From an uncultured Flavobacteriales bacterium (GTDB taxonomy: Bacteria > Bacteroidota > Bacteroidia > Palsa-965): 40,972 nucleotides of DNA. Positions 16,274 to 23,432 of the stretch are shown here, piece by piece (within the stretch, counting starts at the first letter, position 1; each line of letters starts with the position of its first letter). Under the pieces are notes generated by a model that worked only from the letters and a program-made list of their open reading frames with translations, had not been told where the DNA came from and made no database searches. The stretch covers positions 1 to 40,972 of the forward strand of contig CALJIF010000012.1 in assembly GCA_937974275.1 (NCBI GenBank). The letters run 5' to 3'. Both the position numbers and the translations under genes were made by a program.

Positions 16274-16831
16274 ATGCGCAACACTATGAAACGAATTGTG
16301 ATGCTTATCGGGCTGATGACTGTTCTGTTTGTGAGATGTACCACCTACGACAGCGCGGAAGTATATCACAAAAACTTTCGTTCGGGTTCGCATGACTTGC
16401 TTCAAATAGAAGGATTTTACACGGACACATTGCGCAAGTCGGCAAATACCGGAGCACATTTGGCAACATTGGAAGTTAAACCTATGTTTTTATATCCGGA
16501 TGGCAGTGTTTGGAGCGCTAATCATTATGTGCAAACCGGATTATTCCAACCGACGAATTATAAGAATCCTCAGGATTATTCGTGGGGTAACTACAAGATC
16601 AAAGGTGACACTATTTTAATCGAGCGCTTTACGTTAAATCCTAACTCCGGAGCGTACGAACGTATCATCCTGCGTGGAATAATGGTGTTAAATGGCATTA
16701 AGATTATCGGACGCAGAGAACGCAAAATGCCTGAGGTTTCAGTGAATTACGACATGGTATTTATGCCGTTTGCAGCCAAACCCGATCCGGCCGGTAACTG
16801 GACCAGAACGAAAAAGAAATACAATAAATAA
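16274..16831 (+). CDS. Putative lipoprotein, unknown function
   Basis: A 185-residue exported protein with a hydrophobic signal and Cys22 in the context LFVRC. As in the lipoprotein at 68, the -1 residue is Arg, which is unusual for a lipobox. The body is beta-rich (e.g. MFLYPDGSVWSANHY, YSWGNYKIKGDTILIERF), suggesting a lipocalin-like or small beta-sandwich fold, but I do not recognise the family. The ATG at 16274 abuts the pckA terminator; the ATG at 16286 (MKRIVML) is an equally good start and gives a more typical signal peptide. It is the first of three consecutive lipoprotein genes. Confidence 0.7.
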   Translation: MRNTMKRIVMLIGLMTVLFVRCTTYDSAEVYHKNFRSGSHDLLQIEGFYTDTLRKSANTGAHLATLEVKPMFLYPDGSVWSANHYVQTGLFQPTNYKNPQDYSWGNYKIKGDTILIERFTLNPNSGAYERIILRGIMVLNGIKIIGRRERKMPEVSVNYDMVFMPFAAKPDPAGNWTRTKKKYNK

Positions 16832-16861
16832 GGTTGCTCTTCGCTTTATTGAAGTAGTCAT

Positions 16862-16869
16862 TAACTTTG
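16862..16869 (+). promoter_or_regulatory. Putative -7 element TAACTTTG
   Basis: It matches TAnnTTTG exactly, 4 bases before the ATG at 16874, so the transcript would be leaderless or start translation at the second Met codon (16883). No TTTG is seen at the right -33 spacing. Confidence 0.35.
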
Positions 16870-16873
16870 AATC

Positions 16874-17524
16874 ATGAATCGAATGTTCATTTGGTGTTTT
16901 GGTTTGACGCTGTTAATTGCAGCGTGCGGAACCGAACACACAATTCCCCCGGGAGACAGTGTTACAAAAACAATTGTAACGGCCGGCGGTGACACCATTC
17001 AAATTCAGGAGAACGGAGATACCGTCGTGCGTTATTCCAATACTCGAAAAGATTGTTCGATTCTTACGCGCAAACTTCCGGCTGATACGGCTTCGCGCAC
17101 TTTCGGTGAGGACATACGTCAATTATATGGTTGCGGTGTGGACAGTTTCGACCTGGTGTATGTGGTTCCTAATTTATTACCCGGATTTGCCGGAGAGCAA
17201 TACATTGCAGGGAATACATCCGCAACGTATGGTGATTTCGTCAAGCATCTTAACGAATTTAAACTCACCGAAGCGTACGCGCAGTTACACGTTCAGGTGA
17301 AGACGTTGGATAGTTTAAGATCTGTATCGTTTAATGCATTGCAACTTCCCAATATGAAACCCACATTTGGACGCTTAGGAATGACAGAACCCGAGTGGCA
17401 ACAGTTCTCGGGTTTTGCACGCACCTACCCTGTTCCACAAAACGGAGTTTTTACATGGGGCGATATGCTCAATGCATTTGAAACTTACAGTGCCGAATAT
17501 CAACAACGTCAAAGAAAGCAATGA
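16874..17524 (+). CDS. Lipoprotein, unknown function
   Basis: This 216-residue protein has a short signal peptide and Cys18 in a good lipobox (LIAAC), so it should be lipid-anchored. The mature part has two beta-rich stretches (about 30-60), a segment with two cysteines (residues 56 and 81 approximately) and a helical C-terminus (about 115-216). No family is recognised. Its stop overlaps the start of the next gene in an ATGA (17521-17524), which implies translational coupling, so the two lipoproteins probably work together. A Met at codon 4 is an alternative start. Confidence 0.8.
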   Translation: MNRMFIWCFGLTLLIAACGTEHTIPPGDSVTKTIVTAGGDTIQIQENGDTVVRYSNTRKDCSILTRKLPADTASRTFGEDIRQLYGCGVDSFDLVYVVPNLLPGFAGEQYIAGNTSATYGDFVKHLNEFKLTEAYAQLHVQVKTLDSLRSVSFNALQLPNMKPTFGRLGMTEPEWQQFSGFARTYPVPQNGVFTWGDMLNAFETYSAEYQQRQRKQ

Positions 17525-18798
17525 AATACGTTTACTTTTTAGCAATCACTTTTCTTACGGTTTTCACCTCTTGCAGCAACGAAAATCCCAATAAAAAGGG
17601 GCAAGACAGCACAATACAGGTAAGCGGTTTCACAGGCAAAGTTCGCTTATTAAAAAGCGCCGGATTATTGGCACGATTTGATTCGGCGCAGGTGGATTCC
17701 TTAGCAGCTATTTTTGAAAAACAGAAAGTCAACGGGCTGGCGGACTTATTGAAACTCTCGGGTGATTTGACCGTAATTGATGCAACTATTCGAAATAATG
17801 ATATTCGGGAAACTTATAAAATTATTTGCGATAGTATTTCAAAACTGATTCCTTCAATAAAGCTCTCCACAACTGAAGCTGCTTACTTACCCGAAGAACC
17901 TGGCGGCAAAGACACCGGATGGGTGAAATTGTCTTTACGATTGGATAGCGTGAACTACACACGTAAAATGTATTACTTCGAAAACTGGCCGATCGACAAC
18001 TTTGTATACCGAATTTTTAATTCCCGACTTACCGACAAGAATGCTCCTGAACGTCTTTATCTTGTGGACTTTGAACTTGAACAAGTAGACACTACTTCGG
18101 AGCGTGATTTTCTGGGTTCATTAGATGTAACACGATTCGGATTATTAAAATTAAATCGGGAACAAGCTGATAAGTTGGGATGGATGGAAGACTTGTTTGG
18201 TGTTGAGGCTGAAAACGAGTTTACGATGTGGTCAACAGCAGCTACATCAGCCTACATCAACAAGTTCGAAAAGTCCGGATTAATCGGCGCAGCAGACAAA
18301 AAGTGGTTTTCGCTGAGGAAGGAGGAAATATTGATGTCTTCATTATATAGTGACGAAGACTTCTACGACTATATGGATACCCTATTCGTGAGTTTGAATT
18401 TCGACACCATTATTGATTTCAATCCGTACGAAGAGATTTTAACAAGTCTTGCGGCAATTTCACGAGAGCAATTTGTTCCCGGCGATATCGTTGACGAAGC
18501 CTCATCAAATCCTGAAATGCACTTTTTACGATTTAATATCAAATCGAAAAACTATCAATACCAAATGCGCAGAAAGAACGGTTTGCACGATCCGAACATA
18601 ATTGATCTTGCCAATCAGGCGTTAGAAGAGAACAACATTCCCGGAGCTTTTTATACTGTATTTGCGGAAGATAAACGCGTGAGTGTGATTTATATTGAGG
18701 ATGAAAAATTGAATCGAGTGCGCAGTTCCGGGATTTTTAAACGTTTAGATAAGGGCACCCCGGCTGAATTTAAAAATCAGTATTTAGGAAACATTTAA
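17521..18798 (+). CDS. Lipoprotein with apparent internal duplication, unknown function
   Basis: A 425-residue protein with a signal peptide and Cys18 in the lipobox VFTSC. The mature part seems to contain two related halves of about 180 residues. The pattern LLKSAGL (near 41) recurs as KFEKSGL (near 245). A strand-rich stretch with SVNYTRKMYYF (near 145) aligns with SKNYQYQMRRK (near 345), each followed by an N..L......YLVDFELE or YTVFAEDK-like segment. I do not know this family. It overlaps the previous gene by 4 bases and ends the + strand run; a long hairpin follows. Confidence 0.8.
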   Translation: MKYVYFLAITFLTVFTSCSNENPNKKGQDSTIQVSGFTGKVRLLKSAGLLARFDSAQVDSLAAIFEKQKVNGLADLLKLSGDLTVIDATIRNNDIRETYKIICDSISKLIPSIKLSTTEAAYLPEEPGGKDTGWVKLSLRLDSVNYTRKMYYFENWPIDNFVYRIFNSRLTDKNAPERLYLVDFELEQVDTTSERDFLGSLDVTRFGLLKLNREQADKLGWMEDLFGVEAENEFTMWSTAATSAYINKFEKSGLIGAADKKWFSLRKEEILMSSLYSDEDFYDYMDTLFVSLNFDTIIDFNPYEEILTSLAAISREQFVPGDIVDEASSNPEMHFLRFNIKSKNYQYQMRRKNGLHDPNIIDLANQALEENNIPGAFYTVFAEDKRVSVIYIEDEKLNRVRSSGIFKRLDKGTPAEFKNQYLGNI

Positions 18799-18801
18799 AG
18801 T

Positions 18802-18847
18802 AAACGAAGACGCGTAATGCAATTTATACCATTACGCATCTTCGTTT
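18802..18847. terminator. Long hairpin between convergent genes
   Basis: AAACGAAGACGCGTAATG at 18802-18819 pairs with CATTACGCATCTTCGTTT at 18830-18847 across a 10-nt loop, with a single G-T or A-C mismatch in 18 pairs. It starts 3 bases after one stop codon and ends 2 bases before the other, so it probably ends transcription in both directions although no T-run is present. Confidence 0.75.
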
Positions 18848-18849
18848 GA

Positions 18850-20571
18850 TTAGAGTTTGATGATTTTTCTACGGATAATTGATTTACCGGTATTGATTTG
18901 TATAACGTAGTTACCCGGTTGAATTGTTGGTAATGACATTTCAATCCAACCTGAACTAACGAAGCTATTTGAAGCGGCTACCGTTCTACCCGACATATCA
19001 CAAATAACTATCCCTACCTGAGAATTGTTAACACCGTCAACGTGAATGCGCAGAATATCTCCGTTTATAGGATTGGGATAAATCTCAACACTTACATTTT
19101 CCAAATTATTATTGGGAGAGATTCCGACCGGATTAGGATGCACAATAAATTGGCCCATCATGCCATCATCTTCATGCATTAAAATATGGCAGTGATACAT
19201 ATACGGGTACATGGTATCCGCAAAGTCTTCGAACTTTGTAATAAAACGCACTGTATCGCCCGGTAATACGAAAACAACATCCTTCCTGCCGGCTTCTTCA
19301 GGAGCAGGAGGAATTCCATTTCTATCAAGGATGTAAAACTGTACATCGTGGATGTGAAAGGGATGGGCCACCATTGTTTCGTTTACCAGTTTCCAAACTT
19401 CAATGCTGTTGAGTGGTATAGTATAATCAATACGCATCATGTTAAATGTACTGTCATTAAAATAAAACGGTCCATCCATAACCATAACACTGTCTGCAGT
19501 AAAACGAATTTCCCTTTGTGTATGTGCGCTACTTGCGGAATAAGGATTATTACTTACCAAGGTTCCCGGAATAGTTGTCACAGGATTAACTGTTGCGGCA
19601 ACAACATTAATTTGCATAATGTTAAAATCAACGCCATTCAACGGACTGTCCATAGGCGGAGCCCAAGGTGGCATTGGCATTGTTGGCCCCCCTTGAACAC
19701 CCATTGGTAGCTCCGACGCATAGCTCATCAAATACAATGTTTGGTTTTGCATATTTGTTAAATCCAACAATATTTCAGCACGCTCGCCGGGCGCTAATCG
19801 TACTCGTGTTGCTAAAACCGGCGCATTCAATAAACCTCCATCTGTTGCGATTTGATAAAAAGATTGATTATTAGTAAAACCAAAATTGAACGCACGTTCG
19901 CCTGATGCATTTAATACGCGCAAACGAACAACCTGTGCAGGTGCATCCAGAAAAACGGAAGAACCATAATTTCCTCGAACACCATTTACCATAATTATAC
20001 TATCCTGCATTCCTTCAGGTAACACCTGATTCAAAGTATCCCATTCTTGGCATTGCACAATTATTGGAAAATCGTCTACGCCGTATTTACGCGGTAGAAT
20101 CAATCCTGCTTCGGTAGTATCTCTTACAATTATTAATCCTGCCGCACCTTTAATAACGTGCTCAGCAGTTTTCATGTGCAAGTGCGGATGATACCAATAA
20201 GTTGCAGCATGATCCATGACGACAAAATTCGGACTCCATACATCACCGGGAGCGATTGTGGTATGCGGGCCTCCATCGTGCATCGCAGGTAAATGTATTC
20301 CATGCCAATGAACAGTCGTCGTATCGGCAATTTGATTATTTACATTAATAGTGACAGCATTTCCTTTATTTAGGATTAACGTTGGACCCAAAAATTTGTT
20401 GGCATTGAACGCGTACGTTTGCGAAATCTGGCCCGGAAAAAACTGAACACTATCGGCGTGAATATTCAGGTTTATGGTGCTTCCCGTAAGTGTATCAGGA
20501 ATAAACAGAGGTTGCTGCGCAAATGCTACAACTTGTATTCCCCAGAAAATCAGCGTGAATACCTTCTTCAT
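18850..20571 (-). CDS. Multicopper oxidase with T9SS type A sorting domain
   Basis: I start this 573-residue protein at MKKVFTLIF (20571), which gives a clean signal peptide; the longer frame adds six residues. Three cupredoxin domains hold all four copper motifs: HWHG (88-91), HPH (128-130), HPFHIH (403-408) and HCHILMHEDDGMM (460-472), with type-1 ligands Cys461, His466 and Met471 or Met472. A Met-rich loop near 300-315 (PTMPMPPWAPPM) recalls the Met-rich insert of CueO-type cuprous oxidases. Residues from about 497 form a T9SS type A sorting domain (YPNP...). The enzyme should be exported and cell-surface bound or released; a copper detoxification role is likely but laccase-type substrates are possible. 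It is the last gene of a three-gene operon. Confidence 0.93.
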   Translation of the reverse strand: MKKVFTLIFWGIQVVAFAQQPLFIPDTLTGSTINLNIHADSVQFFPGQISQTYAFNANKFLGPTLILNKGNAVTINVNNQIADTTTVHWHGIHLPAMHDGGPHTTIAPGDVWSPNFVVMDHAATYWYHPHLHMKTAEHVIKGAAGLIIVRDTTEAGLILPRKYGVDDFPIIVQCQEWDTLNQVLPEGMQDSIIMVNGVRGNYGSSVFLDAPAQVVRLRVLNASGERAFNFGFTNNQSFYQIATDGGLLNAPVLATRVRLAPGERAEILLDLTNMQNQTLYLMSYASELPMGVQGGPTMPMPPWAPPMDSPLNGVDFNIMQINVVAATVNPVTTIPGTLVSNNPYSASSAHTQREIRFTADSVMVMDGPFYFNDSTFNMMRIDYTIPLNSIEVWKLVNETMVAHPFHIHDVQFYILDRNGIPPAPEEAGRKDVVFVLPGDTVRFITKFEDFADTMYPYMYHCHILMHEDDGMMGQFIVHPNPVGISPNNNLENVSVEIYPNPINGDILRIHVDGVNNSQVGIVICDMSGRTVAASNSFVSSGWIEMSLPTIQPGNYVIQINTGKSIIRRKIIKL

Positions 20572-20591
20572 AACGTGATAAGATTGCATAA

Positions 20592-21473
20592 CTATTCAAT
20601 TATTACCTTGTTTATAGCTGATATGGATGCACATTGAACAGATACTGTATACAGTCCGCTAGGTAAGTTGACTGTCGGTATTTGGACCATCTTATTGCCA
20701 TCTGTCAGGATAGCAGATTGACTATAAACAATACGACCTGAAACGTCGCACATGGTAACCAGTACTGGCTCGGAATAATCGAAACTTGCTGAAACAGTAA
20801 CGAAATCTTTGGCAGGATTAGGATAAACGCTCAAGACTATATTACTCGTTGGTTCACCGATTGAAGTGACATTACCCGAAAAACCTAAGTTATCTACCCA
20901 CAAGTAATCATTATTGGTAGGATTTGCGCCACTCGCGCGAAGAAAAATGATGCAACTGTCAGGTGCGATAGTTGACTGATAAACAAATGGAATGGTAAAA
21001 TTGGCCCAACTCATAGCCATACCGGATAACGTATGATTGGCGATTGCAACAGTGTCACGTGAACTTGTAGACGTGTTCCATTTGGTCAACACAACAGTAA
21101 TGCCTCCTTGGCTTGATCCAAAAATCATATGTTGCCAACGTCCGGTAAAACTGGCCGGTTGTGAGGTAAATGCAAATCCTGACTTAGGACGCATAGTTAA
21201 CGTATCGATTTCACCACTTACAGCAATGCCATTAACAACATTATTTGCTATTGTTTTCGATGTCAATTTTAAATAATACGAACCGGGATTGCCAGGTGTT
21301 GCTTTTGTGGCTGTAAATATGTTTGACAACGCTGTATAATCATTTAATGTAGCCCAGTTATCCGGCTTTTCATAATTCGCAACAGTTGTCCAGTTTTCGA
21401 AACTGAAATTTGGCACTTGCGCAGATGCATATGTGCAGATCAATGTCAATAGAGGTAAGAGAATCTTATTCAT
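20592..21473 (-). CDS. T9SS-sorted secreted protein with PCMD-like domain
   Basis: This 293-residue protein starts at MNKILLPLL (21473), giving a signal peptide that ends at CTYASAQ; the open frame reaches further upstream but without a plausible signal. Residues 20-205 open with VPNFSFENW and close with DYLWVDNLGFSG, typical of the putative carbohydrate-metabolism (PCMD) or related jelly-roll domain found in Bacteroidota surface proteins. Residues from about 218 form a T9SS type A sorting domain (YPNPAKDF, MCDVSGRIV). It lies 20 bases before the multicopper oxidase and is very probably co-transcribed. The ligand is unknown. Confidence 0.82.
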   Translation of the reverse strand: MNKILLPLLTLICTYASAQVPNFSFENWTTVANYEKPDNWATLNDYTALSNIFTATKATPGNPGSYYLKLTSKTIANNVVNGIAVSGEIDTLTMRPKSGFAFTSQPASFTGRWQHMIFGSSQGGITVVLTKWNTSTSSRDTVAIANHTLSGMAMSWANFTIPFVYQSTIAPDSCIIFLRASGANPTNNDYLWVDNLGFSGNVTSIGEPTSNIVLSVYPNPAKDFVTVSASFDYSEPVLVTMCDVSGRIVYSQSAILTDGNKMVQIPTVNLPSGLYTVSVQCASISAINKVIIE

Positions 21474-21567
21474 AGTGTTAGATTGTAAATTATTAATAAA
21501 AGAATAACCGCAAATAGGAATAACGCGGTAGCCGACGACAAGAAGCCATCTATAGAGGGTTGATCTA

Positions 21568-21984
21568 TTAAATACGGAATACCTGAAGCCGACTAAGATT
21601 GCAATCAGGTGGATGAGGCGGTGAAGTATTGTATGCACAGCATGACAGGGTGCAATCAATTGGCACTAGAGCTTGTTCGGTAAAATAAATCGGTATTTCA
21701 ATATGGTAGTCCGCATTTGCAATTTGCATTCGATGTGCCACTTCAAACGCGGAAGGAATTTCTAATTTACCTACTACATTTTTACAACAGGTTTTATGAA
21801 GCTCAGGTACATTTTGAGAGTTTTTATCTTTTTCCATACCACAGGTCGCACTGCCACTACCCAAGAATAAACGGGTTTCAATAACTCTGCCGCCACAATA
21901 ATGGGAAACTACTCCGAAGCGTGCCAGTGAAAGTACTTGCACAAGTATTAATAAGTATATGAAAGTAACTCGAAGCACTCTCAA
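21568..21984 (-). CDS. HYC_CC_PP-type small exported protein
   Basis: About 138 residues with an N-terminal hydrophobic helix, then HYCGG (His28, Tyr29, Cys30), a CC pair near 66-67, another CC near 114-115 and PPHPP near 121-125. This set of motifs defines a Bacteroidota family of small proteins often found by metal-transport genes. Further cysteines and histidines suggest metal binding. No ATG is available: TTG at 21984 and GTG at 21978 are the possible starts. It is the first gene of the run ending in the multicopper oxidase, so copper handling is the likely theme. The gap to the next gene is 94 bases. Confidence 0.75.
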   Translation of the reverse strand: MRVLRVTFIYLLILVQVLSLARFGVVSHYCGGRVIETRLFLGSGSATCGMEKDKNSQNVPELHKTCCKNVVGKLEIPSAFEVAHRMQIANADYHIEIPIYFTEQALVPIDCTLSCCAYNTSPPHPPDCNLSRLQVFRI

Positions 21985-22012
21985 ATATATAGGAACAATC
22001 TCAGTCCCACAA
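21982..22012 (-). promoter_or_regulatory. Putative promoter of the HYC/multicopper oxidase operon
   Basis: On the minus strand, TTG (22012-22010), a 20-bp spacer and TATATTTG (21989-21982) match the Bacteroidota promoter pattern well. The -7 element overlaps the candidate TTG start codon, so either transcription is leaderless from a later codon or one of the two calls is wrong. Confidence 0.4.
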
Positions 22013-22057
22013 TATTAGTACCTAAAGATGACGAAAATCATTATTTACACTATGTAC

Positions 22058-22714
22058 TCATTGGCGTTTTTTCAATATCGGTTCCATCATCCGATATCGC
22101 GGATCGTAAGCATAAACCGTTATTGTTACACGACAGTTCATACTTTTCAATTTCGATGAACGCTCCTGCAATTGTTGGGCAGGAAACCATAAATAAAGCG
22201 CCCTGATCATTGGATCTACTTTTCGTCCCAGTTCCTGAGCACCATCATCTGCACCAATCAACACACGAACCACTTTCATTTCACCTTTCCTGTTGATGTC
22301 TACAACATACGTAACACTATCAATGCGTGCCGAATCAGTCCATTTATAACAGTAGTTTACCGGCTCAAAATATTGAACCCAATTAAAGAAAGCAGGACGA
22401 TCATTCTTCCGACGATTGATTGCACGCTTGATGCTATCGCTCTTTGCATCACTTTCTTTGTCAGCAGCAACTGTAACGGGTTCAGGAGCAACGGGATCAG
22501 TCAGCCAACTTTTATAACGACGCATAGCTTTTTTATATCGACGTTCCCAAATACGCTGTGAATTGGATTTATTGGAATAATCATACTCCACCTTAAGACT
22601 GATTAATGCTTTCACGGGAGGACGAGCAACATAAATCTTTCCTTCCGGCAATGTGTCTTGCGCCGATAATTGAAGTGCTAATCCAATGAAAAAAATAATC
22701 GGAATCCACTTCAT
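22058..22714 (-). CDS. Exported protein with TonB-C-terminal-like domain, unknown function
   Basis: A 218-residue protein with a signal peptide ending LQLSAQ. The middle (about 55-105) is basic and low in complexity. The C-terminal part (about 125-210) has a beta-alpha-beta pattern (VTYVVDINRKGEMKVVRVLIG, then a helix, then NCRVTITVYAYDP) resembling a TonB C-terminal domain, without the membrane anchor or Pro-rich spacer of true TonB. It begins with an ATGA overlap of the preceding gene and looks like a diverged paralog of it. It is the last gene of the ECF sigma operon. Confidence 0.7.
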   Translation of the reverse strand: MKWIPIIFFIGLALQLSAQDTLPEGKIYVARPPVKALISLKVEYDYSNKSNSQRIWERRYKKAMRRYKSWLTDPVAPEPVTVAADKESDAKSDSIKRAINRRKNDRPAFFNWVQYFEPVNYCYKWTDSARIDSVTYVVDINRKGEMKVVRVLIGADDGAQELGRKVDPMIRALYLWFPAQQLQERSSKLKSMNCRVTITVYAYDPRYRMMEPILKKRQ

Positions 22715-23427
22715 CGTTGCACGCGACGTTTAAAGTCTTCTTGTTGTTTATCTGCCGTCGGTACATTAAGCGGCACATCGAATGGAGCCCACAAAGATCC
22801 CGTATTTTTTTGCTCAACCGACAATGGTTTTGGCGATACCAGCACCATCATTTCACAATAATAACTCTCGGGAACAAACGTACTTCGTCTATACCATTTA
22901 GGGATGGTTTTGTAGCCCCCACCTTCTCCCCAACTGTTCAATTTTCTGACACCAACATATAATTGCTCAATTAGAATATCATCCATCCCGGGCGAGAAAT
23001 AAGGAAACTCTTCCGTCCATTTAATAATTCCTTTGGGTGTAATCCACATTCCCACGATCATGGTATCTATTTTCTGTGTGTCGGCAGCAACATATTTGTA
23101 ACTAATGTATGACGCATAGTGTTTTGAAAAATTAAAAGTTGTACGCGGATAAACACGCTGAAATTTCTTCGAATAGCGGGCAGAATCAAAAAATGGAATC
23201 TTATCCAATTCCACTGCACCTTCTACTCCATTATTGGCCGGCACTTCCACCACCACTTCCGCAACTGCGGCTAACTGCATTTTATATTGCACCATCACAT
23301 ACGCCGGTAATGTGGATTTACTGACACGAATTACTCCTTGCTGAACAGTATCCTGACCAAAAAGCATTGCCCCGCTTAATAGCAGGGAAATACTTAGCAC
23401 CAACCAACTCATTCTTGTTTGAATCAT
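22711..23427 (-). CDS. Exported protein, paralog-like partner of the downstream gene
   Basis: A 238-residue protein with a signal peptide ending MLFGQ; Met6 is an alternative start. The mature N-terminus, QDTVQQGVIRV, resembles QDTLPEGKIYV in the downstream protein. The C-terminal half again shows a strand with a (I/V)xxKGxxK motif (MWITPKGIIKWTEEF), a helix and a closing strand (YYCEMMVLVSP). These similarities suggest two diverged copies. Function unknown. It overlaps the downstream gene by 4 bases and follows the upstream membrane protein by 5, so all are tightly co-transcribed. Confidence 0.72.
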   Translation of the reverse strand: MIQTRMSWLVLSISLLLSGAMLFGQDTVQQGVIRVSKSTLPAYVMVQYKMQLAAVAEVVVEVPANNGVEGAVELDKIPFFDSARYSKKFQRVYPRTTFNFSKHYASYISYKYVAADTQKIDTMIVGMWITPKGIIKWTEEFPYFSPGMDDILIEQLYVGVRKLNSWGEGGGYKTIPKWYRRSTFVPESYYCEMMVLVSPKPLSVEQKNTGSLWAPFDVPLNVPTADKQQEDFKRRVQR

Positions 23428-23432
23428 CTGAT

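Noticed and set aside
21474..21659. Upstream extension of the PCMD-like T9SS protein
   Set aside because: It would put 62 residues before the signal peptide and overlap the HYC gene.
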